From a bacterium (lineage in GTDB: Bacteria; CLD3; SB21): a DNA stretch of 54,087 nucleotides. A program made the position numbers and the translations under genes. The notes beneath the pieces were generated by a model. The model was not told the origin of the DNA, made no database searches, and saw only the letters and a program-made list of their open reading frames with translations. Position 1 is the stretch's first letter, and each line of letters begins with the position of its first letter. The stretch covers positions 1-54,087 of the forward strand of contig WBUR01000030.1 of assembly GCA_008933615.1 (NCBI GenBank), read 5' to 3'. Positions 18,665-27,420 of the stretch are shown here, piece by piece.

Positions 18665-20943
18665 GCTCCTTTTATCGCTTTAAAAACCACCGCCGGCGTC
18701 ATAGGGAGTTCACGCACACGCACCCCCGTTGCATGAAAGACCGCATTGGCAATAGCGGCGGCCGTTGGAATGGTTGCCGGTTCGCCGATGCCCATCGCGC
18801 CGGTGCTGGACTGCCCGCGATTGACATCGATGACGACCGATTCAATTTCCGGAATATCCATGGAGCCGGCTATCTTGTACTGTTCAAGGTTAGGATTAAC
18901 CATGATGCCCGTTTGGGCGTCAAGCAAACGGTTTTCAAATAGCGCATAGCTGACGCCCTGAATAATTCCGCCGTTAATCTGACTTTCTAACGTGAGACGA
19001 TTCATCGGACGCCCGCAGTCGTGCACCGCCACGATACGTTTCACTTTGACGACGCCGGTTTCCGTGTCGACTTCCACGTCGGCGAACTGAACGCCGGCGA
19101 TGAACGGTCCGGCCTGGAGGTGATCTTTAAAACGTTCGCCCGTTACGGTAAATTTTTCGCCGACTATTTTCGACGCCACTTGTTTCCACGTCAGACCCTT
19201 TGTCGTATCGGATTGAATGAATATCCTGCCGTCAGCTAACGCGAGTTGATCAACCGTAGTTTTCAGCAGCGGCGCGGCTATATCGAACATTTTCATTTTT
19301 GCTAAGTAAGCGGCATTGCGCACTGCGGGAGTAATGCCCGCCGTTGTCTGACTGCCGCCGCTGGCCGGCCCGAGCCCGTAATTCGAATCGCCGATCTTGA
19401 CAATAATATCGGTCGGTTTCAATCCGAGTTCTTCCGCAACCACCATGGCGACCACAGTCTTGATTCCACCGCCAATATCCTGCACGCCGTTGGTCAGTTC
19501 CACCGAGCCGTCACCGGTGACCTGAATAGAAGCTTGAAACCCGGTACCGTAAATATAATACCACACAGAATTCGCTATGCCGACGCCGCGTTTGATCGGC
19601 CCGGAATCCGCTCCGGGTTTGCTTTTACGCTTGTCCCAACCGAATTTTTTTGCGCCGATCGCATATTCGGCTTGGCGAACTTCATCATACAACGTATTTT
19701 TCTTTCGAAATTCCAGCGGATCGATATTGAGTTTGTAGGCCATTTCATCGATCGCCTGTTCCATCGCAAAAGCGCCTTGCGGATGTCCGGGCGCACGAAA
19801 TGCCGCGCCGGGTCCGGCATTGGTGAAGATGTCGGATTCTTCGGTATAGATATGTTCCGTTTTGAAATAAATATTTTTCGCAGGCCCTGACGTGCCGGCA
19901 CCCGTGCCCACGCCGGCCGTTCCGTATGAAACGAGTTTAATAGCCTTAAGCGATCCGTCTTGGGATGCCCCGAGTTTGACCGTTTGCGTAGAATCCGGCC
20001 GGTTGCCTACGGCAAGATGTTCCGACTTGCGGTCAAGCATAAAACGAACAGGCGCTTGGGTTTTTTTCGCTAACTTTGCCGCCATAATACCGTAAATGCC
20101 CGCGCCGAACTTAGCGCCGAAACCGCCGCCCATGTGTTCCGTCAGCACGCGTACCTGGGTTCGCGGAATTTGAAACACGCCTGCCAATTCGCTCTGCACG
20201 CTGAATACACCCTGAGTTGAAGCCCAAACAGTAAGCTGATCGCCTTCCCACTTCGCGACAACGCCGTGCGTCTCCATTGCAGAATGCGTCTGTACTTGCG
20301 TGCGGTAAGTTGCTTCGATCACAACATCGGATTGCCTTAGCGCGTTTTCGACTGCGGATAAATTTCCGCTAACTTTAGGTCCGCGAATATTTCCTTTTTG
20401 GGAAACATTTCCGCTATCCTCCGGTGCATCGCCTTCGGATGTTTTAGATTCTACACTGGAGTCAAAAACCACCGGCGATTTGGGCGACTTGGCTTGCTCG
20501 GCAGTTAAAACAAATTTACGTGTATCATATTCTATCGATATTAGTTTTGCCGCCTCGTGCGCCTGATGCGCTGTCTCCGCAGCGATGGCGCAGATCTCCT
20601 GTCCGGCGAAGCGAATGATCATCGGCAGTTTGTCCTGGATGAGTATCACCGATTTAACGCCCGGATAATTTTCCGCTTTGGATATATCGATCTTTCTGAT
20701 CACGCCCGCGGGGAAATGAGACCGCAAAAAATATCCGTGGAGCATGCCGGGCAACTGAATATCGAAAGTATATTTAGCTCGACCTGTTACCTTGTCCTTG
20801 CCCTCAGTGCGAGTAGAACGTCCTCCGATGAATTTAAGTTCATCTCCGCCATCCCATGGTTTCGGCGTGTTATCCGGTATGTCGGCTTTTAACTCTCTCA
20901 GATTTTTTTCGACGCCAACTTTGAGCGTTACGGATTTGGACAT
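18661..20943 (-). CDS. Molybdopterin-binding catalytic subunit, xanthine dehydrogenase/PaoC family
   Basis: A 760-residue catalytic subunit of a molybdenum hydroxylase. The N-terminal part (about 45-190) is the a/b hammerhead domain (RSTRTEGKDKVTGRAKYTFD). The Mo-binding region holds GGGFGAKFG, FRAPGHPQGAFAMEQAIDE, and near the C-terminus GAMGIGEPATIPTAAAIANA, whose Glu sits where the catalytic base lies in this family. Length and sequence style are closer to PaoC than to purine dehydrogenases, suggesting aldehydes or aromatic heterocycles as substrates. Residues about 160-200 form a polar insert (SVESKTSEGDAPEDSG). GGAG precedes the ATG. No XdhC/PaoD-type insertion chaperone is visible nearby. 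Confidence 0.9.
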   Translation of the reverse strand: MSKSVTLKVGVEKNLRELKADIPDNTPKPWDGGDELKFIGGRSTRTEGKDKVTGRAKYTFDIQLPGMLHGYFLRSHFPAGVIRKIDISKAENYPGVKSVILIQDKLPMIIRFAGQEICAIAAETAHQAHEAAKLISIEYDTRKFVLTAEQAKSPKSPVVFDSSVESKTSEGDAPEDSGNVSQKGNIRGPKVSGNLSAVENALRQSDVVIEATYRTQVQTHSAMETHGVVAKWEGDQLTVWASTQGVFSVQSELAGVFQIPRTQVRVLTEHMGGGFGAKFGAGIYGIMAAKLAKKTQAPVRFMLDRKSEHLAVGNRPDSTQTVKLGASQDGSLKAIKLVSYGTAGVGTGAGTSGPAKNIYFKTEHIYTEESDIFTNAGPGAAFRAPGHPQGAFAMEQAIDEMAYKLNIDPLEFRKKNTLYDEVRQAEYAIGAKKFGWDKRKSKPGADSGPIKRGVGIANSVWYYIYGTGFQASIQVTGDGSVELTNGVQDIGGGIKTVVAMVVAEELGLKPTDIIVKIGDSNYGLGPASGGSQTTAGITPAVRNAAYLAKMKMFDIAAPLLKTTVDQLALADGRIFIQSDTTKGLTWKQVASKIVGEKFTVTGERFKDHLQAGPFIAGVQFADVEVDTETGVVKVKRIVAVHDCGRPMNRLTLESQINGGIIQGVSYALFENRLLDAQTGIMVNPNLEQYKIAGSMDIPEIESVVIDVNRGQSSTGAMGIGEPATIPTAAAIANAVFHATGVRVRELPMTPAVVFKAIKGA

Positions 20944-20973
20944 GGCAACTCCTTTATAACTGTAAAACAGACA

Positions 20974-21399
20974 TTATAAATTATCATGAAAAATAATCAG
21001 CGCTAAACCTGCAGAGATTAGAACGATGCCGACCGCTTTCAAAAGGCTGCCTTTGGAAAACATCCTGGGTTTATCTGCGGCCGGTGTCTTTTGTGAATCG
21101 GAACGAACAATAGACTGAATGCTTGAGAGAGAAATTTCCACTAGGTCGTAATTTCTGTTAGTAGAATTAAATACATACACGATAATTTGATTGTCGTTGG
21201 CAGAAGCCCGGATATATCCGTCAATCCGTTGGGGCTTACCGGTTTCATTTCTGTATTGAATCGTGAAGATCTCATTTTTACCGATGTACTCTCTTTTAAG
21301 AAGCGCATAATCGTAAAGGACGGTGGACGATTCCTGAGCCAAAGCAGGAAATGAAAGACATCCAATCGCTATGACATATAAAAAAGTTATCGCTTTCAT
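20974..21399 (-). CDS. Small secreted protein with C-terminal membrane helix, unknown
   Basis: A 141-residue protein of unrecognised family. It has a signal peptide (MKAITFLYVIAIGCLSFPALA), a beta-rich centre (IFTIQYRNETGKPQRIDGYI, DLVEISLSSIQSIVRSD) and one C-terminal hydrophobic helix (VGIVLISAGLALIIF). The layout matches its neighbour at 21418 and the lipoprotein at 6927. It sits between the iron-sulfur and molybdopterin subunits on the same strand, with 30 bases to the latter, so it should be expressed with the enzyme. GAGGA precedes the start. Confidence 0.6.
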   Translation of the reverse strand: MKAITFLYVIAIGCLSFPALAQESSTVLYDYALLKREYIGKNEIFTIQYRNETGKPQRIDGYIRASANDNQIIVYVFNSTNRNYDLVEISLSSIQSIVRSDSQKTPAADKPRMFSKGSLLKAVGIVLISAGLALIIFHDNL

Positions 21400-21417
21400 A
21401 CAGTCCTCATCAGTTTG

Positions 21418-21822
21418 TTATTGCGTCCAAATGCCTATCGCGATGACTATGGAAACGGCAATCGCGACGGTTCCGGCAATTTTTGCGCTCCGATCAAATT
21501 CAAAAGCGCCCTTTTTAAATGAGATTTCGCTGATATTTTTTAATGGCAGATCCACATCAACAAATTTTCTCTGTTTATGTTCATAATATTGAAATGTGAT
21601 ATAGTTTTCTTTAGGGGAGGAAATGATGTATCCGGTTTCTTCATACATCAGATCCTTCTGAACAAAAAACCGAAGCTGCACGGCTCTTTTTTTTTCGATG
21701 AATTCTTTTTTAATTGAATCCATGTTCACCTCGTTATGGCGGTACACGGTTTTGCTGCCGGAACAGCCGGCAAAGAAAAAGGCGAAAACGATCAAGGCCA
21801 ACTGACTAAAATAAAAAAGCAT
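21418..21822 (-). CDS. Putative lipoprotein with C-terminal membrane helix, unknown
   Basis: A 134-residue protein. The leader MLFYFSQLALIVFAFFFAGC ends in a lipobox Cys (FAGCSGS). The centre is beta-rich (GYIISSPKENYITFQYYEH, FVDVDLPLKNISEISF) and the C-terminus is hydrophobic (IAGTVAIAVSIVIAIGIW). It resembles the downstream gene at 20974 in order of parts and in the L-x-x-I-x-x-I strand. It begins six bases after the iron-sulfur subunit stop, implying coupling. A role in anchoring or docking the enzyme at the membrane is possible but unproven. Confidence 0.6.
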   Translation of the reverse strand: MLFYFSQLALIVFAFFFAGCSGSKTVYRHNEVNMDSIKKEFIEKKRAVQLRFFVQKDLMYEETGYIISSPKENYITFQYYEHKQRKFVDVDLPLKNISEISFKKGAFEFDRSAKIAGTVAIAVSIVIAIGIWTQ

Positions 21823-21828
21823 CTGGGG

Positions 21829-22461
21829 TTAACCTTGCTTAACTGTTTTCATCACCGCATCAAATACGTTTTGATAAGTTCCGCACCGGCAAAGATTTCC
21901 GCTGGTGGCTAATTTTACATCATCTAATGTTGGTTTGGAATTATGATCCAAAAGGTTTTTGCAGCTCATCACCATGCCGGGCGTGCAGAATCCGCATTGC
22001 ATGGCGTCATGTTCGATGAATGCCTCCTGTAGAGCATGGTATTTGCCGCTATTTTCTAAACCTTCGATCGTCTCGATTTCTGCGCCAACGGCATCCATCG
22101 CCAGTGTCATACAGGACGTCTGTGTTTTGCCATCGAGAATTACGGTACATGCTCCGCACGCGCCGCGTTCACAGCCGGTTTTCGTTCCGGTCAGATGAAG
22201 TTGATCGCGCAAAACCTCAACCAGAGTGGTTCTGGGCTCGGCCAGCACCCGATGGTTCTTGCCGTTCACACGCAATGAAATTTGCTGCGCATCCGGGCCT
22301 GCGATGGTACCCTGTGCCGGTGCACAGGAAGCCTGAATTGTTCCAAGCAGTCCTTCGCTTCCCGCCGCTATACCAATAGACGTCATGCCGAAGCCTTTTA
22401 GAAATTTACGGCGTGTGATGCCGCCCGGATTTCCTGGACTGTTCTTTTTTGATTTTTTCAT
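21829..22461 (-). CDS. Tat-exported 2Fe-2S subunit of a PaoABC-like molybdenum hydroxylase
   Basis: The iron-sulfur subunit (210 residues). Its leader contains TRRKFLKGFG, so the folded complex would be exported by the Tat system, as for E. coli PaoA. The ferredoxin-like domain has GCERGACGACTVI plus a later Cys (QTSC) for the first 2Fe-2S cluster. The helical domain has QCGFCTPGMVMSC and GNLCRCGTY for the second. All eight ligands are present. AAGGA precedes the ATG. It is first in the minus-strand operon that runs to about 17016, separated from the catalytic subunit by two small envelope genes. Confidence 0.9.
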   Translation of the reverse strand: MKKSKKNSPGNPGGITRRKFLKGFGMTSIGIAAGSEGLLGTIQASCAPAQGTIAGPDAQQISLRVNGKNHRVLAEPRTTLVEVLRDQLHLTGTKTGCERGACGACTVILDGKTQTSCMTLAMDAVGAEIETIEGLENSGKYHALQEAFIEHDAMQCGFCTPGMVMSCKNLLDHNSKPTLDDVKLATSGNLCRCGTYQNVFDAVMKTVKQG

Positions 22462-22635
22462 GCGTTTATCCTTTTGACGGGTTCAAAATAATTGGGTCTG
22501 ACAAACAGCAAAATGCGCGAACAGGTATTCGCTATATTTAAGATGAGTTGTTTCTACGAAAATCGTAACGTAAAAGTTACTTTTTTTAACAGGGTATTAA
22601 GAAGAATATATGGCAAAAAAATCAAAACGCAAAAT

Positions 22636-23070
22636 TCATTTTTCAAAAAAATATTTGTATACAAGGCCGTTTATTGTACCGACCAATGCAAAAACGATCA
22701 ATCCGTCGGCGACGCTGTATAAATAGAAATCCTTCGGGTGGCTATAGTGATTCATGTAAATCGCGCTAACGCTGGCGAAAAACAGGAAGAGAATGCCGAA
22801 GATTTTCAGGCTTTTTATAACAGCGTGCCCCGCCATAGATGGGTGCGCGATGTGAAAAATCCAGACGCAGGCAAACCACATAACGAAATTATAAGAATAA
22901 CTTGTGACCCAATCGAAAAGAGTAAAGGATGAATTGAAATACGTTGCCGATCTCTCCATTGCGCTTCCCATACGGTCAAAGAGAAGCCATGCTTCTAAGG
23001 GGAATCCGGCAACGTAACGAATTACGTTGAGAAGTAAAACAAGCGCCATCAGTTTGAAAAAAGTTTTCAT
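22636..23070 (-). CDS. Four-helix integral membrane protein, unknown
   Basis: A 144-residue hydrophobic protein with predicted helices at about 5-24, 50-73, 86-106 and 116-138. His residues occur on the second and third segments (IFHIAHPSMAGHA) and MNHYSHPKDF. No family recognised. AAGGAG precedes the ATG. It is divergent from the EamA exporter with about 200 bases between, and separated from the Mo-enzyme operon by 174 bases in which no gene was seen. Confidence 0.6.
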   Translation of the reverse strand: MKTFFKLMALVLLLNVIRYVAGFPLEAWLLFDRMGSAMERSATYFNSSFTLFDWVTSYSYNFVMWFACVWIFHIAHPSMAGHAVIKSLKIFGILFLFFASVSAIYMNHYSHPKDFYLYSVADGLIVFALVGTINGLVYKYFFEK

Positions 23071-23177
23071 TTTTTCTCCTTGTTAAGAAATCATAAATAT
23101 GGATCTCAGCAAGTAACGGGTGGATTGTGACCGCGATTTTTCATTAATTAAGAAAAAAAGAGTAAATATTCAATTGT

Positions 23178-23252
23178 CCGAATGTTTTTTGAATAATGAA
23201 ACTTGACTCAATGGAAATATGGGATTATGTTCAATCTCTAGAAAACATTCGG
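23178..23252. promoter_or_regulatory. Promoter flanked by an 11-bp inverted repeat
   Basis: A sigma-70-like promoter TTGACT (23203-23208), 17-base spacer, TATGTT (23226-23231) serves the EamA gene. It is bracketed by CCGAATGTTTT at 23178-23188 and its exact complement AAAACATTCGG at 23242-23252. The arms could be paired operator halves for a repressor that loops or spans the promoter. Confidence 0.45.
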
Positions 23253-23271
23253 CTAAATTCCGAGGGCAAAC

Positions 23272-24225
23272 ATGGACCAATTAATGAGCCATCGCGTTAA
23301 AGTGGTTTTGGCATTTCTCTCGCTTTATCTTATATGGGGTTCGACGTATCTCGCCATTCGATGGGGCGTGGAAACAATTCCTCCTTTTTTTATGGCGGGA
23401 TCGCGCCATCTTGCCGCCGGAGTATTTCTTTTTTTTATCATGCGGCAGCGTGAGAAAACCGAAATAACAAAAACACACTGGCGTTCCGCATTCATTCTCG
23501 GCGGGCTGATGCTGCTCGGCGGCAATGGGGGCGTAACCTGGGCGGAACAACATGTCCCGTCAGGATTAGCGGCGCTCTTGGTGGCAACCGTTCCGCTATG
23601 GATCATGGTTTTAAGCTGGCTTCAAAAAGACAGTTTACGTCCCGGTTTTCGTGAATTCATTGGAATTATTCTCGGTTTGTTTGGATTGGCGATTCTTATT
23701 GGGCCGGAAGAACTGGCGGGCGGGGAACGAATCGACCCGATCGGCGCCATCGCATTACTAATAGCCGCGCTGTCATGGTCTTTCGGTTCGCTCTACTCGC
23801 GGAAAGCGATAGTTCCGTCGTCCGGATTTTTGAATACGTCTATGCAGATGATCGGCGGCGGAATTCTGCTGATTATTCTCGGCTTTGCAACGGGAGAATG
23901 GAACAGATTAAACGTAGGTGATATTTCTGCACGCTCTTTTTTTTCATTAGCGTATTTGGCCGCGTTCGGGTCATTGATCGGTTATTCCGCATACATTTGG
24001 CTGCTCAAAGTCAGTACTCCGTCGAAGGTGACAACATACGCTTACGTTAATCCGGTTGTAGCGGTTATTTTTGGGTGGCTTCTGGCGAACGAGGAACTTT
24101 CTATGCGAACAATCCTGGCCTCGGCAGTAATTATCGGCTCCGTGATTATCATTACTTTGCCTAAAAATTTTAATGGATGGAGAAAATCTTTTTTTGCTAC
24201 AAAAACACCTATTGAACCTACTTGA
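23272..24225 (+). CDS. EamA/DMT-superfamily exporter
   Basis: A 317-residue inner-membrane protein with ten hydrophobic segments arranged as two five-helix EamA repeats. The first has LSLYLIWGSTYLAIRWGVE, the typical RhaT/YedA-like opening; the second repeat begins near AIALLIAALSWSFGSLYSRKA. GLAALLVATVPLWIMVLSWL and YAYVNPVVAVIFGWLLANE are the conserved end-of-repeat segments. The family exports metabolites, amino acids or drugs; the substrate is not readable. It is probably a single gene driven by the promoter at 23203, with a weak spacing before the peptidase gene 38 bases later. Confidence 0.85.
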   Translation: MDQLMSHRVKVVLAFLSLYLIWGSTYLAIRWGVETIPPFFMAGSRHLAAGVFLFFIMRQREKTEITKTHWRSAFILGGLMLLGGNGGVTWAEQHVPSGLAALLVATVPLWIMVLSWLQKDSLRPGFREFIGIILGLFGLAILIGPEELAGGERIDPIGAIALLIAALSWSFGSLYSRKAIVPSSGFLNTSMQMIGGGILLIILGFATGEWNRLNVGDISARSFFSLAYLAAFGSLIGYSAYIWLLKVSTPSKVTTYAYVNPVVAVIFGWLLANEELSMRTILASAVIIGSVIIITLPKNFNGWRKSFFATKTPIEPT

Positions 24226-24263
24226 CTCTTGTGTAAATTATTTAGTAAAAAGGAAGGGTACCC

Positions 24264-25655
24264 ATGCGCCTGAAAAAATTAGTCGCTTTACTGGCGGTGA
24301 GCCTGCAATTATTTTCCTGTCAGAAAACCCATCACTATGCTGAAAGACCGCCCTACGATTCCCTGACTGTAAAAATGATCGCTGAAGGTATGAAGAACTA
24401 TCCGGCCTACGACATGTTATATGAACTGTCGGTTCAAATCGGGCCGCGCCTGAGCGGTTCACCCGAAGCGGCGCGGGCAGTTGAGTGGGGCAGGAAGAAG
24501 ATGGAAGAACTGGGATTTGACAATGTCCGGCTGGAGCCTGTGACAGTTCCGCATTGGGTTCGGGGGAAAACGGAAGAATTGGTGGTTGTGAAATTTGGCG
24601 GTATGCCAATTCGGTCGTTGACAATCTGCGCGCTGGGCGGAAGTATATGTACTTCAAAAGAAGGCATCACAGCAGAAGCGGTGGAGGTTCAATCGTTTGA
24701 GGAACTTCACGCACTCGGCGATAAGGTGAAAGGCAAGATCGTATTTTATAATCGTCCGATGGACCGGACAAAGTTTTTTCCTGGAGAAGCTTACGGCGGC
24801 GCGGTGGATCAGCGTTCCAAAGGGGCCATGGAAGCGGGAAAAATGGGCGCGGCGGCCGTGATTGTTCGATCTATGACAACGCGGTTGGACGATGTGCCGC
24901 ATACGGGCGCGATGAATTACGTTGATTCCATTCCGAAAATTCCGGCTGCCGCGATCTCGACCGTCGGCGCAGAGGCCTTGAGCGAAATACTAAAAAAAGA
25001 ACCGTTCGTAAAAGTCCGGATCAAAATGGATTGTGAGATTCTGCCGGATGTGGAATCGGCCAATGTGGTCGGGGAATTGCGCGGAAGCTCCTTACCAAAT
25101 GAGATCATACTTATCGGCGGGCATCTTGACAGTTGGGACAAAGGGCATGGCGCGCATGACGACGGTGCCGGCGTCGTGCAGTGTCTCGAAGCGATCCGTT
25201 TGCTCAAAGCGCAGGGATTGCGCCCGAAACGCACGATCCGCGTGGTGCTTTTTATGAACGAGGAGAACGGTCTACGCGGCGGCAAGGCGTATGCAAAAAT
25301 GGAACGGCCGAATGAAAAACACATTGCCGCGATCGAAACGGACGCAGGCGGATTTTCGCCGCGAGCTTTCACAGTGGACGCGGATTCCCTCGCGCTGCCG
25401 AAGATCGCAAAATGGGCGTACGTGTTGGCGCCACTGGAAGCCGACAAGATCGTCAAGGGTCACGGCGGTGCGGATATTTCAGAATTAAAAAAACTGGGCG
25501 TTCCGACCATAGGTTTGCGCCCTGACTGGCACCGCTACTTTGATTACCATCATTCTGATCTCGATACGATTGATAAAGTGAATGAAAGGGAACTTGAAGC
25601 AGGAGCAGTTGCAATGGCGATCATGAGCTATGTGTTGGCGGAAGAGGGGATTTAA
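24264..25655 (+). CDS. M28-family zinc aminopeptidase/carboxypeptidase, lipoprotein
   Basis: Secreted metallopeptidase of 463 residues. The leader MRLKKLVALLAVSLQLFSC ends with a lipobox-like Cys, so the enzyme is probably membrane-tethered outside the cytoplasm. A protease-associated domain lies at about 120-250. The M28 catalytic domain supplies both zinc sites: IGGHLDSWDKGHGAHDDGAG (His about 284, bridging Asp about 296), MNEENGLRGG (general base Glu and ligand Glu), IETDAGG (Asp) and FDYHHSDLDTID (His). The family includes glutamate carboxypeptidase-like and aminopeptidase enzymes; specificity cannot be read. It may be co-transcribed with the exporter upstream. Confidence 0.88.
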   Translation: MRLKKLVALLAVSLQLFSCQKTHHYAERPPYDSLTVKMIAEGMKNYPAYDMLYELSVQIGPRLSGSPEAARAVEWGRKKMEELGFDNVRLEPVTVPHWVRGKTEELVVVKFGGMPIRSLTICALGGSICTSKEGITAEAVEVQSFEELHALGDKVKGKIVFYNRPMDRTKFFPGEAYGGAVDQRSKGAMEAGKMGAAAVIVRSMTTRLDDVPHTGAMNYVDSIPKIPAAAISTVGAEALSEILKKEPFVKVRIKMDCEILPDVESANVVGELRGSSLPNEIILIGGHLDSWDKGHGAHDDGAGVVQCLEAIRLLKAQGLRPKRTIRVVLFMNEENGLRGGKAYAKMERPNEKHIAAIETDAGGFSPRAFTVDADSLALPKIAKWAYVLAPLEADKIVKGHGGADISELKKLGVPTIGLRPDWHRYFDYHHSDLDTIDKVNERELEAGAVAMAIMSYVLAEEGI

Positions 25656-25713
25656 GGGAATTGGAAATGTTAAATTTTTAATTTACGAGACTGCCAGTGG
25701 AAAAATTTTACAG

Positions 25714-25935
25714 TTAACGTTGTCGCATTTTTTCTTTCATGAGAGCTTTTAGCAATTTCCCTTTTGTATTCATGAAACCGACATTTGATTGTATCCATTC
25801 CTGAGTAATCGGAATTATTCTAATTTCTCCATCTATCTCTGAGAAATGTACGACGGTTCCCTTTTGAATTCCAAATTTTCTTCGTATTTTCATCGGGATA
25901 GTAACGTATCCCTGGTTTAAAACGATTGATTTCAT
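25714..25935 (-). CDS. AbrB/MazE/SpoVT-type DNA-binding protein, no partner seen
   Basis: A 73-residue protein whose first 45 residues are a swapped-hairpin AbrB domain: KSIVLNQGYVTIPMKIRRKF, then GIQKGTVVHFSEIDGEIRII. The C-terminal tail is helical and basic (KGKLLKALMKEKMRQR), as in antitoxins where it wraps a toxin. No PIN or MazF-like toxin lies next to it. The neighbours are the M28 peptidase (convergent) and the aldehyde dehydrogenase (divergent). It may be a solitary regulator or an antitoxin that lost its toxin. The ribosome site is weak. Confidence 0.75.
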   Translation of the reverse strand: MKSIVLNQGYVTIPMKIRRKFGIQKGTVVHFSEIDGEIRIIPITQEWIQSNVGFMNTKGKLLKALMKEKMRQR

Positions 25936-25990
25936 TGGTACTTCATTTTTTCATTGTTACTCATTACAAAACTAAAATTCAAGTTAATTT

Positions 25991-27376
25991 ATGGATGCCA
26001 TAGAATTCCAAAGCACCATTGAAAGGCAAAAAAACTTCTTTCTGAGCGGAGCCACACGTAATGTTGAACACCGCATTGAAATGCTCAAATGTTTGAAGGA
26101 TGCCATTCGCCAACATGAAAAAGATATTTTTGAGGCCTTGGATGCAGATATCAGAAAGCCGGCTTTCGAGACCTATGCCAGCGAGATCGGGTTTCTGTAT
26201 GACGAGATCAATTTTGCTCTCAAACGTATCCGCTCGTGGGTAAAACCGCAACGCGTCGGTACGCCGATCCTGCATTTTCCTTCTTCGAGTTATATTCAAT
26301 ATGAACCGAAAGGCGTGGTGCTGATCATCGGCGCGTGGAATTATCCCGTGCAGCTGAGCCTCAATCCGCTGATCGCGGCGGTCGCGGCCGGAAATTGTGC
26401 GATAGTAAAACCGTCGGAATTCTCCCCGGCAAGCGCGGCCGTGGTTGAGAAGATCGCCACGGCCTGTTTTTCGCCGGAACATGTTGCCGTAGTGCAGGGC
26501 GAAGGGCATACCGTAATTCCTATGATGATGTCTAAGTTCCGCTTTGATCACATTTTTTATACCGGCGGCGTGCCTGTAGCAAAAAAAATTGCGTCCGAAG
26601 CGGCAAAAGAACTCATTCCGGTCACACTGGAATTGGGCGGCAAGTCGCCGTGTATCGTGGATGAAGGTTGTGACCTCAAAGTGTCCGCGAAACGGATCGT
26701 TTGGGGCAAGTTCTTCAATGCCGGCCAAACCTGCATTTCACCGGATTATGTATTGGTTCACAAGAATGTAAAAACGGAATTCACCGGGCTTTTGCTAAAG
26801 ACGCTTAAAGAAACCTACGGCAACGATCCATCCAATGATATCGATATGGCCAGGATCATTGACGAGCGGCATTTTTTGAGGTTGGAGAAGCTTTTGGTCA
26901 CCGGAAAGATCCTGTATGGAGGGAAAAAGGAAAAAGAAAAACTGTTCATTCAGCCTACTCTGATGGAGATCTCCGATCCGGAACACCCTTTGATGGCCGA
27001 AGAGATATTCGGGCCGATCCTGCCGGTGATCGAATTCGATTCCATCGATCATGCGATTTCCATCGTAAGGCGTCACCCGTGCCCGCTTTCTCTGTATGTT
27101 TTTACCAAGAATAAAGATCACGAAAAACGGTTCGTGACGGTATTGCAATTCGGCAATGGCGCCGTCAATAATACGCTCGTTCACTATGCCAATCCGAATC
27201 TTCCATTCGGCGGGATCGAATACAGCGGGATGGGAGCCTATCACGGGAAGAACGGATTTGAAATTTTTTCACACCGGAAAAGCATCACCCGCAGCGGGAC
27301 ATGGCTTGATCTGCCGGTCAAGTATCCGCCTTACAAGGACAAGCTTAAGTGGCTTCGGCTTTTTTTAAAGCCTTAA
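25991..27376 (+). CDS. Aldehyde dehydrogenase (class 3/fatty-aldehyde type)
   Basis: A 461-residue NAD(P)-dependent aldehyde dehydrogenase lacking the long N-terminal tail, as in class 3/fatty and coniferyl aldehyde enzymes. Motifs: LIIGAWNYPVQLSLNPLIAA and KPSEFSPASAAV for the cofactor, VTLELGGKSPCIVDEGCD with the general-base Glu, FFNAGQTCISPDYVLV with the catalytic Cys, and EEIFGPILPVIEFD. The C-terminal stretch is hydrophobic/basic (YKDKLKWLRLFLKP), which could associate with membranes as in fatty aldehyde dehydrogenases. A hairpin terminator follows. Substrate unassigned. Confidence 0.9.
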   Translation: MDAIEFQSTIERQKNFFLSGATRNVEHRIEMLKCLKDAIRQHEKDIFEALDADIRKPAFETYASEIGFLYDEINFALKRIRSWVKPQRVGTPILHFPSSSYIQYEPKGVVLIIGAWNYPVQLSLNPLIAAVAAGNCAIVKPSEFSPASAAVVEKIATACFSPEHVAVVQGEGHTVIPMMMSKFRFDHIFYTGGVPVAKKIASEAAKELIPVTLELGGKSPCIVDEGCDLKVSAKRIVWGKFFNAGQTCISPDYVLVHKNVKTEFTGLLLKTLKETYGNDPSNDIDMARIIDERHFLRLEKLLVTGKILYGGKKEKEKLFIQPTLMEISDPEHPLMAEEIFGPILPVIEFDSIDHAISIVRRHPCPLSLYVFTKNKDHEKRFVTVLQFGNGAVNNTLVHYANPNLPFGGIEYSGMGAYHGKNGFEIFSHRKSITRSGTWLDLPVKYPPYKDKLKWLRLFLKP

Positions 27377-27386
27377 ATGCAATTAT

Positions 27387-27420
27387 TGCGATAACGGGTT
27401 ATGGATTTTCGCATTTTTTT
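27387..27420 (+). terminator. Terminator after aldehyde dehydrogenase
   Basis: tgcga / tcgca outer stem (27387-27391 with 27409-27413), an additional inner ataac/gttat pairing, then seven Ts. Confidence 0.7.

Noticed and set aside
22566-22590. gtaac...gttac hairpin with T-run as terminator of the Mo-enzyme side
   Set aside because: The T-run is on the plus strand, while both neighbouring genes are on the minus strand, so it would not end their transcripts.
25979-26728. 249-codon minus-strand frame opposite the aldehyde dehydrogenase
   Set aside because: It lies entirely antisense to a gene with clear catalytic motifs, has no recognisable domain and arises from codon bias.
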